From Chromatocurvus sp046260215 (GTDB lineage Bacteria > Pseudomonadota > Gammaproteobacteria > Pseudomonadales > Halieaceae), in contig JBHEPQ010000332.1 of the NCBI GenBank assembly GCA_046260215.1, positions 1 through 13,107 on the forward strand: 13,107 nucleotides of DNA. The letters are read 5' to 3'. Below are positions 1 through 6,281 of the stretch, piece by piece (the first letter of the stretch is position 1; every line of letters begins with the position of its first letter). The notes beneath the pieces are model-generated. The model searched no databases, had not been told where the DNA came from, and saw only the letters and a program-made list of their open reading frames with translations. A program made the position numbers and the translations under genes.

Positions 1-472
1 GCTCAATTCGAAGTTCGATATTGGTCGCGTCTGAAGAGGCCACCTGGGGCTCGGTCATGGCGTAGGACGAGCGAATCTCGCCCTGCAGGAGGGGCGTCAA
101 CCAGCGTTCCCGCTGTGCATCATCCCCGTACTTCATCAGGACTTCCATGTTCCCGGTATCCGGCGCATTGCAGTTGAATACTTCCGGTGACCACAGTACG
201 CGGCCCATTATTTCCGCCATCGGGGCGTAGTCGAAGTTACTGAAGCCGTCATGATCGCAGTATTCGGCATGCCGGGGCGAAACAAAAAGATTCCACAGGC
301 CCGCCTCACGCGCTCGCGTTTTGAGTTCATCCATCAGTGGTATCGCTGCAAACCGGGATGGCGATTCGTGCAGCTGAGACGCGTACCGGGCTTCGTTGGG
401 ATAGACATGTTCTTGCATGAAAGCCTGCAGACGGGCCTGGAAGGCCTGCGACTGCTTACTGAATTCGTACAC
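1..472 (-). CDS. Acyl-CoA dehydrogenase, N-terminal part (3' end outside window)
   Basis: Flavoprotein of the acyl-CoA dehydrogenase family, which carries out alpha,beta-dehydrogenation of acyl-CoA thioesters. The 157 visible residues cover the N-terminal helical domain and the start of the middle beta domain. The stretch AEIMGR (86-91), the PDTGNMEVL segment (105-112) and the family signature YAMTEP (137-142), followed by VASSDATNIE, are typical of the ACAD10/ACAD11-like branch. I infer a GTG start at 470-472, preceded by GAGGAG at good spacing; an in-frame ATG gives only a shorter protein missing conserved N-terminal residues. It lies 111 bases downstream of ppc on the same strand, so it could be read from the same transcript or from its own promoter. 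The active-site glutamate lies beyond the window edge and cannot be checked. The exact acyl substrate is unknown. Confidence 0.88.
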   Translation of the reverse strand, partial: MYEFSKQSQAFQARLQAFMQEHVYPNEARYASQLHESPSRFAAIPLMDELKTRAREAGLWNLFVSPRHAEYCDHDGFSNFDYAPMAEIMGRVLWSPEVFNCNAPDTGNMEVLMKYGDDAQRERWLTPLLQGEIRSSYAMTEPQVASSDATNIELRIE

Positions 473-534
473 TGCTGTTCTCCTCAACGAGTAATGAAAG
501 ACTTAACGCTCGGTGACATCTTACCGGGAAACCT

Positions 535-563
535 GCTTTGCGACCGCATGAGGCATGCAAAGC
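535..563. other. Inverted repeat between ppc and the acyl-CoA dehydrogenase gene
   Basis: GCTTTGC at 535-541 is the exact reverse complement of GCAAAGC at 557-563, giving a 7-bp stem with a 15-base loop just after the ppc stop codon. No run of T follows on either strand, so it is not a clear intrinsic terminator. It could be an attenuating or mRNA-stabilising hairpin after ppc, or chance. Confidence 0.3.
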
Positions 564-583
564 GGCTGCGCAACCGAGACACT

Positions 584-3262
584 TCAACCGGTATTGCGCA
601 TACCCGCAGCAATCCCGGCGATCGTCACCATCATAGCGCGCTGCGCAAGCGGATCGTCTGCCTGCCGGGTCCGGCCGAGCAACTCCACCTGAAGGTAGTT
701 CAGGGGATCCGTGTAGACATTGCGCAACGCTATCGATTCTGCCACCCATTCCTGATCCTGCAGCAGTGACTCGACACCAAGCAATGACATGACCGTGTCG
801 CGGTCAGCCGCCATCTCCTCGCGCAGCATGCTACCGATACTGCACAGTGACTCGGGAACCAGGTTGGCATCGTAGTGTGCCGACAGCCCGGGGTCGGCCT
901 TGGCGAAGACCATTTCCAGCATCGCCAGCCGTGTCGCAAAAAACGGCCACTCCCGGGCCATTTCCGCAATCGTCTCCGCGTGTCCATCCGCCAGGGCGCG
1001 ACGCAGTGCGCTGCCGGCACCCAGCCAGGCCGGCAGCATGAGTCGATTCTGGGACCAGGCAAATATCCAGGGAATCGCACGCAGGCTTTCGATACCGCCA
1101 CCACCGCCGCGGCGTGCGGGGCGGGACCCGAGGGGCAGGCTGCCAAGCTCCCGCTCGGGTGTCGCGTGACGAAAGTAGGCAACAAAGTCGGGGTGCTCGC
1201 GCACGACACGACGATACGCCGCACAGGACGTTTCTGCGATCGCATTCATGCTGTCGCGCCATGTCTGTTTGGGTCGCGGTGGGCTGATCAGATTGGTTCT
1301 GCAGATGGCGCTGGCATACAGGGCAAGAGTTCGCACGGCGATGGAGGTCAGGCCCAGCTTGGCGCGAATCATCTCCCCCTGCTCCGTGACGCGAAGGCCA
1401 TTGCGCAGGGACCCCGGCGGCTGTGAAAGCAGGGCATCATAGGCCGGTGCGCCACCGCGACCGATAGTGCCGCCGCGCCCGTGGAACAGCGTGAGCTCAA
1501 CGGCGTTGCTGCGGCAGACAGACAGCAGTGCTTCCTGCGCCTGATACTGCGCCCAGGCCGCGGCGAACACGCCGGCGTCTTTGGCGGAGTCCGAATACCC
1601 GATCATGACCATCAGCTGGCCATCTATGTGCTGGCGATACCATGGAATCTGCAGCAGCGACTCCACGACGCGACTGGCGTTGGTGAGGTCGTCAAGCGTT
1701 TCAAAGAGGGGTGCCACCGGTAGCGGAAAGCGGCAGCCAAATTCGCGCAGCAGCAGATGAACGGCAAGAACATCCGACGCCTCGCGCGCCATGGAGATGA
1801 CGTAGCCGCCCAGCGACGCCGGTGACTGAGCGGCTATGGTGCGAAAGGTATCAAATACCTCCTGCGTGTCATCGCTACTGCTCCACGCGGCGGGCACCAG
1901 AGGCCGACGCCCGGACAGCTCAGCCACCAGAAATTCCAGGCGCTGCTGTTCTGACCAGGCTGCATAATCTCCCAGTTCCAGGTGACGGGTGATCTCCGAC
2001 AGAGCCTGGGTATGGCGCGTACTGTCCTGGCGTATATCGAGCCGCACCAGGTGGATACCGAAGCATTCAACCCGGCGCAGCACGTCAAGCAGCCGGCTCT
2101 GCGCAATTGCCTGCATACCGCAGGCCATGAGCGACTCGTAACAGCACAGCAAGGGATCGCGCAACTGGGCCTCGTCGTGCAGCCACCTGTCATCCGTGAG
2201 GTTTGCGGGTGCTTCGCCGGCGAGCATCGCCTCGAGGTAACGCAGGGTCGTGCGCAGCAGCGATCGTAACTTACGCAGCTCCGCGCGGTAGGGTTCGCGG
2301 GCATCTGGATTGCGGGCCCGCAGACGGGAATCACACCGCGTTACCGAAAGCTCCTCGACAAGATCCTCGATATCGCGCAGGTACAGATCGGCTGCCTGCC
2401 ATCGCGCCAGCAGAAGAACCTCCTGCGTGACCCGGGCAGTGACATTCGGGTTACCATCGCGGTCGCCACCCATCCATGAAAGAAAGTGCACCGGTGAGGC
2501 ATTCAGGGGCAAGCCCTGGCCGCAGGCCCGGTGTCGCGCCCGGTCAAGACGGCGCAGAAACTCCGGCACCGCGTTCCACAGGGAATCCTCGACCACGGCA
2601 AAGCCCCACTTGGCTTCATCAACGGGTGTCGGACGCTCGGCGCGGAATTCCTCTCCGAACCAGATCTGGGAAATCAGCTCGCGCAGCCGCTGCTGCAGGC
2701 GCTCCCGCTCGGCATCGGTTCGCCCGCTCAGCTCGAGGTCAGAAAGACAGCGACCGATCTCACGATGCTTGTGGATAAGAGTGCGGCGCATGATTTCGGT
2801 GGGATGCGCGGTAAGCACCAGATCAATCTTCAGTGCATCGATGGATTGCGCAATGCCCGCCCGGTCGATATCGGCAGCGAGGAGTTCATCGACCATGCCG
2901 GAGAGCATGCTGGTCGGCGACAGCTGCCCGGCCATCTCTCGGGATATGCTGTGCTGCTGATCGGCTATGTTTGCCAGATTGAGGAATTGGCTGAAAGCCC
3001 GCGCTACGGAAAGCATGTCCTCGGCGGGTAATCCATGCAGCGCATTGATCAGGCGCTCGCGATCATCGCTGTCACCGTCGCGGGAGCTTCTGGAAAAGCG
3101 ACGAATCGATTCCACACTCGCCAGCAAAGCGTCGCCTTCAGCCGAGGCAATAACATCGCCCAGCAGACTGCCAAGCATACTGACATTGCTGCGCAGGCTG
3201 GCGTAGGCGTCACCCCGGACCGGCGTATCCCGGGCACCGCTTTCGTCTGAGCCTTGCGACAT
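584..3262 (-). CDS. ppc: Phosphoenolpyruvate carboxylase
   Basis: Cytosolic enzyme that carboxylates phosphoenolpyruvate with bicarbonate to oxaloacetate, the main anaplerotic step feeding the TCA cycle. It reads as a full-length bacterial PEPC of 892 residues (E. coli: 883). Visible signatures are the N-terminal YASLRSNVSMLG block, LTAHPTE with catalytic His153, GYSDSAKDAG with Lys561 (555-564), the Arg-rich loop FHGRGGTIGRGG (593-604), and the conserved C-terminus MRNTG. The Lys of FAKAD, the Arg of LRNVYTD and the C-terminal Asn, which form the aspartate/malate inhibitor site in E. coli PEPC, are kept, so feedback inhibition is likely. The mobile lid has five consecutive glycines (719-723). 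I chose the ATG at 3262. A longer reading from a TTG at 3334 would overlap gap and adds residues without family similarity. It lies 49 bases after gap on the same strand and is probably co-transcribed with it. Confidence 0.97.
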   Translation of the reverse strand: MSQGSDESGARDTPVRGDAYASLRSNVSMLGSLLGDVIASAEGDALLASVESIRRFSRSSRDGDSDDRERLINALHGLPAEDMLSVARAFSQFLNLANIADQQHSISREMAGQLSPTSMLSGMVDELLAADIDRAGIAQSIDALKIDLVLTAHPTEIMRRTLIHKHREIGRCLSDLELSGRTDAERERLQQRLRELISQIWFGEEFRAERPTPVDEAKWGFAVVEDSLWNAVPEFLRRLDRARHRACGQGLPLNASPVHFLSWMGGDRDGNPNVTARVTQEVLLLARWQAADLYLRDIEDLVEELSVTRCDSRLRARNPDAREPYRAELRKLRSLLRTTLRYLEAMLAGEAPANLTDDRWLHDEAQLRDPLLCCYESLMACGMQAIAQSRLLDVLRRVECFGIHLVRLDIRQDSTRHTQALSEITRHLELGDYAAWSEQQRLEFLVAELSGRRPLVPAAWSSSDDTQEVFDTFRTIAAQSPASLGGYVISMAREASDVLAVHLLLREFGCRFPLPVAPLFETLDDLTNASRVVESLLQIPWYRQHIDGQLMVMIGYSDSAKDAGVFAAAWAQYQAQEALLSVCRSNAVELTLFHGRGGTIGRGGAPAYDALLSQPPGSLRNGLRVTEQGEMIRAKLGLTSIAVRTLALYASAICRTNLISPPRPKQTWRDSMNAIAETSCAAYRRVVREHPDFVAYFRHATPERELGSLPLGSRPARRGGGGGIESLRAIPWIFAWSQNRLMLPAWLGAGSALRRALADGHAETIAEMAREWPFFATRLAMLEMVFAKADPGLSAHYDANLVPESLCSIGSMLREEMAADRDTVMSLLGVESLLQDQEWVAESIALRNVYTDPLNYLQVELLGRTRQADDPLAQRAMMVTIAGIAAGMRNTG

Positions 3263-3311
3263 ACGCGGTCCCGCTACCGGAGCTGCAAATACAGGATTCG
3301 TGGCCGAGCGC

Positions 3312-4319
3312 TCACCACTGGCGGATGCGCCCAAGCAGGTCGCAGACGCGACAGCTATAGCCCCATTCGTTGTCGTACCAGTTTAATACGCGGAGATAGC
3401 GACCGCCGGTTACCGTAGTGAATCCACTATCAAAAATTGACGAATAGCTGTTGCCAATGATGTCCGAGGAGACAAGTGGCCGCTCGCTGTACTGGAGTAT
3501 ACCGGCGAGAGACTCACTTTCCGACGCCGCTTTCACCGCACGGTGAACCTCGTCCACCGTCACCGTGCGTCCAAGTTTGACAAACAGGTCGACAACCGAG
3601 CCATCGGACACCGGCACGCGAGAGGCGATGCCGTGCAGTTTACCGGCAAGTTCCGGCAACACCTTGCCGACCGCCTGCGCTGCCCCGGTAGAAGTGGGAA
3701 TGATGTTCTCCGCCGCTGCACGGCTGCGGCGCCAGTCCGAATGAGGCACATCCGCCAGACGCTGATCATTGGTGTAGGCGTGCACCGTATTCATGACGCC
3801 CTCGACGACACCGAAGCTGTCGTTGAGCACACGGACCATGGGCGCCAGGCAGTTTGTCGTGCAGCTGGCATTTGAAATAATGCGGTGCGAGGGATCCAGC
3901 TGTTCGTCATTGACTCCCAACACCACCATCAGGTCGATCTCGTCCTTGGCCGGCACTGTCAGCACGACCCGTTCTGCGCCGGCGTCGATGTGCTGCTGCA
4001 GTTTTGCGCGCGTCCGAAACGCACCTGTGGACTCGATTACCGCGTCAACCCCCAGCTGCCCCCAGGGCAATGCCGAAGGTTGTGATTCGCTGAGCATGCG
4101 GACCCGGCTCTTGTCGGTGACGATGTAATCATCCTCCAGTGCGAGAGACCCATCGAACCGGCCCATGACGGTATCGTAGTTCAACAGATAGCGCAGAGCT
4201 CCGTGATCGAACAGATCATTGATGGCAACGACATCAATACCGTCAACGCCCTCGAGTATGCGGAAAACCGAGCGACCGATACGCCCGAAGCCATTGATGG
4301 CGACCTTCAGATTTTTCAT
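3312..4319 (-). CDS. gap: Glyceraldehyde-3-phosphate dehydrogenase, catalytically competent type I
   Basis: Phosphorylating GAPDH of glycolysis and gluconeogenesis, interconverting glyceraldehyde-3-phosphate and 1,3-bisphosphoglycerate. At 335 residues it has the normal family length. It carries the Rossmann motif NGFGRIGR (9-16), Asp35 after AIN (typical of NAD rather than NADP use), the active-site block SNASCTTNC with nucleophile Cys153, His180 in NTVHAYTNDQ, the phosphate-site TSTGAA (209-214), Arg234 in SRVPV, and the C-terminal WYDNEWGYS nicotinamide-contact motif. The ATG at 4319 is preceded by GGAGG with a 7-base spacer and overlaps the TGA of the upstream GAPDH-like gene by one base, so translational coupling is likely. 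ppc follows after 49 bases. An erythrose-4-phosphate dehydrogenase role is a less likely alternative that cannot be excluded by sequence reading alone. Confidence 0.95.
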   Translation of the reverse strand: MKNLKVAINGFGRIGRSVFRILEGVDGIDVVAINDLFDHGALRYLLNYDTVMGRFDGSLALEDDYIVTDKSRVRMLSESQPSALPWGQLGVDAVIESTGAFRTRAKLQQHIDAGAERVVLTVPAKDEIDLMVVLGVNDEQLDPSHRIISNASCTTNCLAPMVRVLNDSFGVVEGVMNTVHAYTNDQRLADVPHSDWRRSRAAAENIIPTSTGAAQAVGKVLPELAGKLHGIASRVPVSDGSVVDLFVKLGRTVTVDEVHRAVKAASESESLAGILQYSERPLVSSDIIGNSYSSIFDSGFTTVTGGRYLRVLNWYDNEWGYSCRVCDLLGRIRQW

Positions 4320-5350
4320 CAGGCAACCTCCCCCGCAGCGACAGCCGCATCGAGATCCCTGTAAAGCCTCGCGACATCAAGAAGCCGCGCGGCGTGCCCG
4401 CGTGTTTCATACCAGGAAAGCGCCTTGATAAAATGGTTTCCGGCCTTTAGCGTCCCCTGCACGTCAAACAGCAGGGAAAGACTACTGCCGAGCACATCCG
4501 AGGAAACCACCGGGTCATCAATGATGCCGACGATACCGGGCATCTCCTCCGCGGCCTCACACATGGCCTGGTTAACCTCTTCAGCCGTGACGTTTCCGTC
4601 TTCAAGAACAAGATTCACATCCAGCAGGCATCCCTCCTGTACGGGCACGTTGAGAGTCGAGGTGGTAATCTTTCCGGCGAACAGCGGCAGAATCTGGCCC
4701 AGCCACTGCCCCGCCTCGTGGCCATTGGGAATGATGTTGCGCGCCGCAGACCGGCTGCGCCGGTAGTCACTGCCGGCGTAGTCCTGCAGTGCCTGGTCCG
4801 ACGTGTAGGCATGCACGGTTGTCGCACTGCCACACTCGATCACGAAACGCTGCGACAGAATCTGCAGCAGCAGGCATAGAGCAGACGTGGTGGGTGAGCC
4901 CGCAGACAGCATCCGATCCTCAACGCTGATACCCTCAGGATTGACACCGGGTATGACGATGCGGTCGATATCGTCGAGCGGTAGCGTGCGCAGCAGCACG
5001 CGAGGCGCGCCGTTATCGAGGTGGGCGCGCATGTCAGCAGCACTGCGGTAGCGACCGGTGGCATCGATTATGAGATCGACCCCGAAAATATCCCAGGGCA
5101 TTTCCGCTGGCTGGTCTGTAATCATCAGCCTGGAACGACCGCCCGGGCAGGTCAGATAGTTACCATCCAGGGAATAATTCTCGGGCCTTTCGACCTCGGA
5201 CTGCAGCAGGTAATGCAGAATCTGGGGCTTGCCGATATCGGCTATCGCGACAATATCCATGTCTTCACGCTGTGACGCGAGATCATAAAGCTGCCGCCCC
5301 GTCTGCCCGAAGCCCATCAGGCCCAGGCGCACCGGCGTGTCTGTGGACAT
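4319..5350 (-). CDS. GAPDH-family pseudoenzyme lacking the catalytic cysteine
   Basis: A 343-residue protein with the complete two-domain GAPDH architecture (GFGQTGR Rossmann loop 13-19; AIAD with Asp38; TVHAYTSDQ with His180; YRRSRSAARNIIP; LSWYE near the C-terminus). Key catalytic residues are lost. The Cys block SNASCTTNC of its neighbour is SAGSPTTSA here, so the nucleophile is Pro153 (CCC at 4892-4894). The phosphate-site TSTGAA is NGHEAG, the conserved Arg234 is Asn, and the DNEWGY motif that holds the nicotinamide is replaced by ETRGHA. Ordinary phosphorylating GAPDH activity is therefore very unlikely. The reading frame is intact, with GGAGAG ahead of the ATG, and the divergence is clustered at functional sites while structural segments stay, which suggests a retained protein rather than a decaying gene. 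Its TGA overlaps the gap ATG. I infer a regulatory or structural partner of the active GAPDH, perhaps in a mixed tetramer; a different oxidoreductase chemistry is the alternative. Confidence 0.85.
   Translation of the reverse strand: MSTDTPVRLGLMGFGQTGRQLYDLASQREDMDIVAIADIGKPQILHYLLQSEVERPENYSLDGNYLTCPGGRSRLMITDQPAEMPWDIFGVDLIIDATGRYRSAADMRAHLDNGAPRVLLRTLPLDDIDRIVIPGVNPEGISVEDRMLSAGSPTTSALCLLLQILSQRFVIECGSATTVHAYTSDQALQDYAGSDYRRSRSAARNIIPNGHEAGQWLGQILPLFAGKITTSTLNVPVQEGCLLDVNLVLEDGNVTAEEVNQAMCEAAEEMPGIVGIIDDPVVSSDVLGSSLSLLFDVQGTLKAGNHFIKALSWYETRGHAARLLDVARLYRDLDAAVAAGEVA
4327..4331 (-). promoter_or_regulatory. Ribosome binding site of gap inside the upstream gene
   Basis: GGAGG on the minus strand, 7 bases before the gap ATG, sits within the last codons of the GAPDH-like gene. 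Together with the TGATG stop/start overlap it supports the chosen start and coupled translation of the two proteins. Confidence 0.75.
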
Positions 5351-5425
5351 AGCGTATCTCTCCGCTGTTCAATGATGTGTCACGGATCAGTCTTGCACTC
5401 ATTGCCGGGCAGCGCAAACCCGTCC

Positions 5426-5470
5426 GTGCTTTGACTGTCCGTGCTTCGACTGTCCCTGCTTTGACCATGT
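5426..5470. repeat. 15-bp tandem repeat, three units, between the gap cluster and folE
   Basis: Units GTGCTTTGACTGTCC (5426-5440) and GTGCTTCGACTGTCC (5441-5455) differ at one base. The third, CTGCTTTGACCATGT (5456-5470), is degenerate at its end. The array lies in the 179-base divergent intergenic region, about 60 bases before the folE start and within the probable 5' leader of the GAPDH-like gene. The core CTTTGAC resembles half of a -35 element, but no matching -10 is found at normal spacing, so a regulatory role is only possible. Confidence 0.8.
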
Positions 5471-5512
5471 TCCCGCCGATCTGTTCTCCATGGCAAGACG
5501 TAATTTGTTTGA

Positions 5513-5518
5513 ATTATA
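5513..5518 (-). promoter_or_regulatory. Candidate -10 box for the minus-strand gap cluster
   Basis: A consensus TATAAT reads on the minus strand, about 160 bases upstream of the GAPDH-like start codon. At 16-18 bases further upstream I see no good -35 match, so this may be a weak or activator-dependent promoter or a coincidence. It overlaps the folE Shine-Dalgarno region on the opposite strand. Confidence 0.25.
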
Positions 5519-5523
5519 GGAGG
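5518..5523 (+). promoter_or_regulatory. Ribosome binding site that fixes the folE start
   Basis: Perfect AGGAGG, 6 bases ahead of the ATG at 5530. It supports this start over an upstream in-frame GTG at 5377 that has no family similarity in the added residues. Confidence 0.85.
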
Positions 5524-5529
5524 CACTTC

Positions 5530-6216
5530 ATGAATACAGCACAGGCAATGACCTACCCGGACATCGAGCCCGGGCCGGATCTCACGTTAGAGGCCGCACT
5601 GGTGCAGACAGCCCTGGTGAAACGCGGATTGGAAACGCCGATTGTAAGTAACGGGCTGGACCGTGACCAGAAATATGCGAGGCTTCGCGACGCCTTCACC
5701 GACATTACGCAGACGCTCGGGCTGGACCTGCAGGACGACAGCCTGAGCGAAACACCCCATCGCATCGCCAAGATGTACGTGGATGAAATTTTTTCGGGAC
5801 TGGACTACACAAACTTCCCGAGCATTGCCGTTATCGAAAATAAAATGCAGGTGGAGGAAATGGTGTGCATTGACAGCATTGATCTTGTCAGCACCTGTGA
5901 GCACCACTTCGTGACGATTGATGGCAGCGCAAAAGTGGCGTACATCCCGGGCAATCGGATAATCGGGCTTTCCAAGATCAATCGTATCGTGCGGTTTTTC
6001 GCGCGGCGACCCCAGGTACAGGAGCGCCTGACCCAGCAGATTCTCGTTGCGCTGCAAACGCTGCTTGAAACGGAAGACGTGGCAGTGACCGTCAACGCCG
6101 TGCATTACTGCGTGAAATCGCGCGGCGTGATGGATAGCAACTCAACCACCCGCACGACAGCACTGGGCGGTGCATTCAAGTCAGACCTCAGCACGCGGGG
6201 TGAATTTCTCGGATAG
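5530..6216 (+). CDS. folE: GTP cyclohydrolase I
   Basis: Cytosolic zinc enzyme that converts GTP to 7,8-dihydroneopterin triphosphate, the first step of tetrahydrofolate synthesis and, in some bacteria, of queuosine or tetrahydrobiopterin synthesis. The 228-residue product follows E. coli FolE (222 residues) almost along its length: SLSETPHRIAKMYVDEIFSGLDY (71-93), STCEHHFVTIDG (121-132), IGLSKINRIV, RRPQVQERLTQQI, and HYCVKSRG (192-199). The zinc ligands Cys123, His126 and Cys194 are all present, so this is the zinc-dependent type IA enzyme. It has a slightly longer N-terminus than E. coli. The gene stands alone on the plus strand, divergent from the gap cluster and convergent with the acyl-CoA synthetase gene. 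There is no other folate gene in the window. Confidence 0.97.
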   Translation: MNTAQAMTYPDIEPGPDLTLEAALVQTALVKRGLETPIVSNGLDRDQKYARLRDAFTDITQTLGLDLQDDSLSETPHRIAKMYVDEIFSGLDYTNFPSIAVIENKMQVEEMVCIDSIDLVSTCEHHFVTIDGSAKVAYIPGNRIIGLSKINRIVRFFARRPQVQERLTQQILVALQTLLETEDVAVTVNAVHYCVKSRGVMDSNSTTRTTALGGAFKSDLSTRGEFLG

Positions 6217-6231
6217 GCAAAAGCCGGGGTA

Positions 6232-6257
6232 GGCATCGCTGCTAAAGCGGCGTTGCC
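6232..6257. terminator. Hairpin between convergent folE and acyl-CoA synthetase genes
   Basis: The arms GGCATCGCTGC and GCGGCGTTGCC pair over 11 positions, with one T/T mismatch and one G/T pair, around a TAAA tetraloop. It begins 15 bases after the folE stop and sits between two convergent genes, where a bidirectional terminator is expected. Neither strand has a clear run of T after the stem, so it may act as a weak or Rho-assisted terminator, or protect the 3' end of the folE mRNA. Confidence 0.55.
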
Positions 6258-6281
6258 CACGAGCCCGAAGCTTAAAGCATG

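Noticed and set aside
251..769. Plus-strand open frame of 172 residues at the left end
   Set aside because: It lies antisense to the acyl-CoA dehydrogenase start and the ppc end and has no domain similarity.
2310..2960. Plus-strand open frame of 216 residues inside ppc
   Set aside because: Low-complexity Arg/Ser-rich translation typical of an antisense shadow; ppc is unmistakable on the other strand.
3263..3334. Longer N-terminus of PEP carboxylase from a TTG overlapping the end of gap
   Set aside because: The 24 extra residues have no family counterpart, the start is a rare TTG within gap, and the ATG at 3262 gives a protein of normal length.
4319..5350. Pseudogene status for the GAPDH-like gene
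   Set aside because: The frame is intact, has a ribosome binding site and structural motifs, and is coupled to gap; changes concentrate in catalytic positions rather than being random decay.
5377..5529. In-frame upstream GTG start for folE
   Set aside because: The added part translates the intergenic tandem repeat, while a perfect AGGAGG precedes the ATG at 5530 and FolE similarity begins after it.
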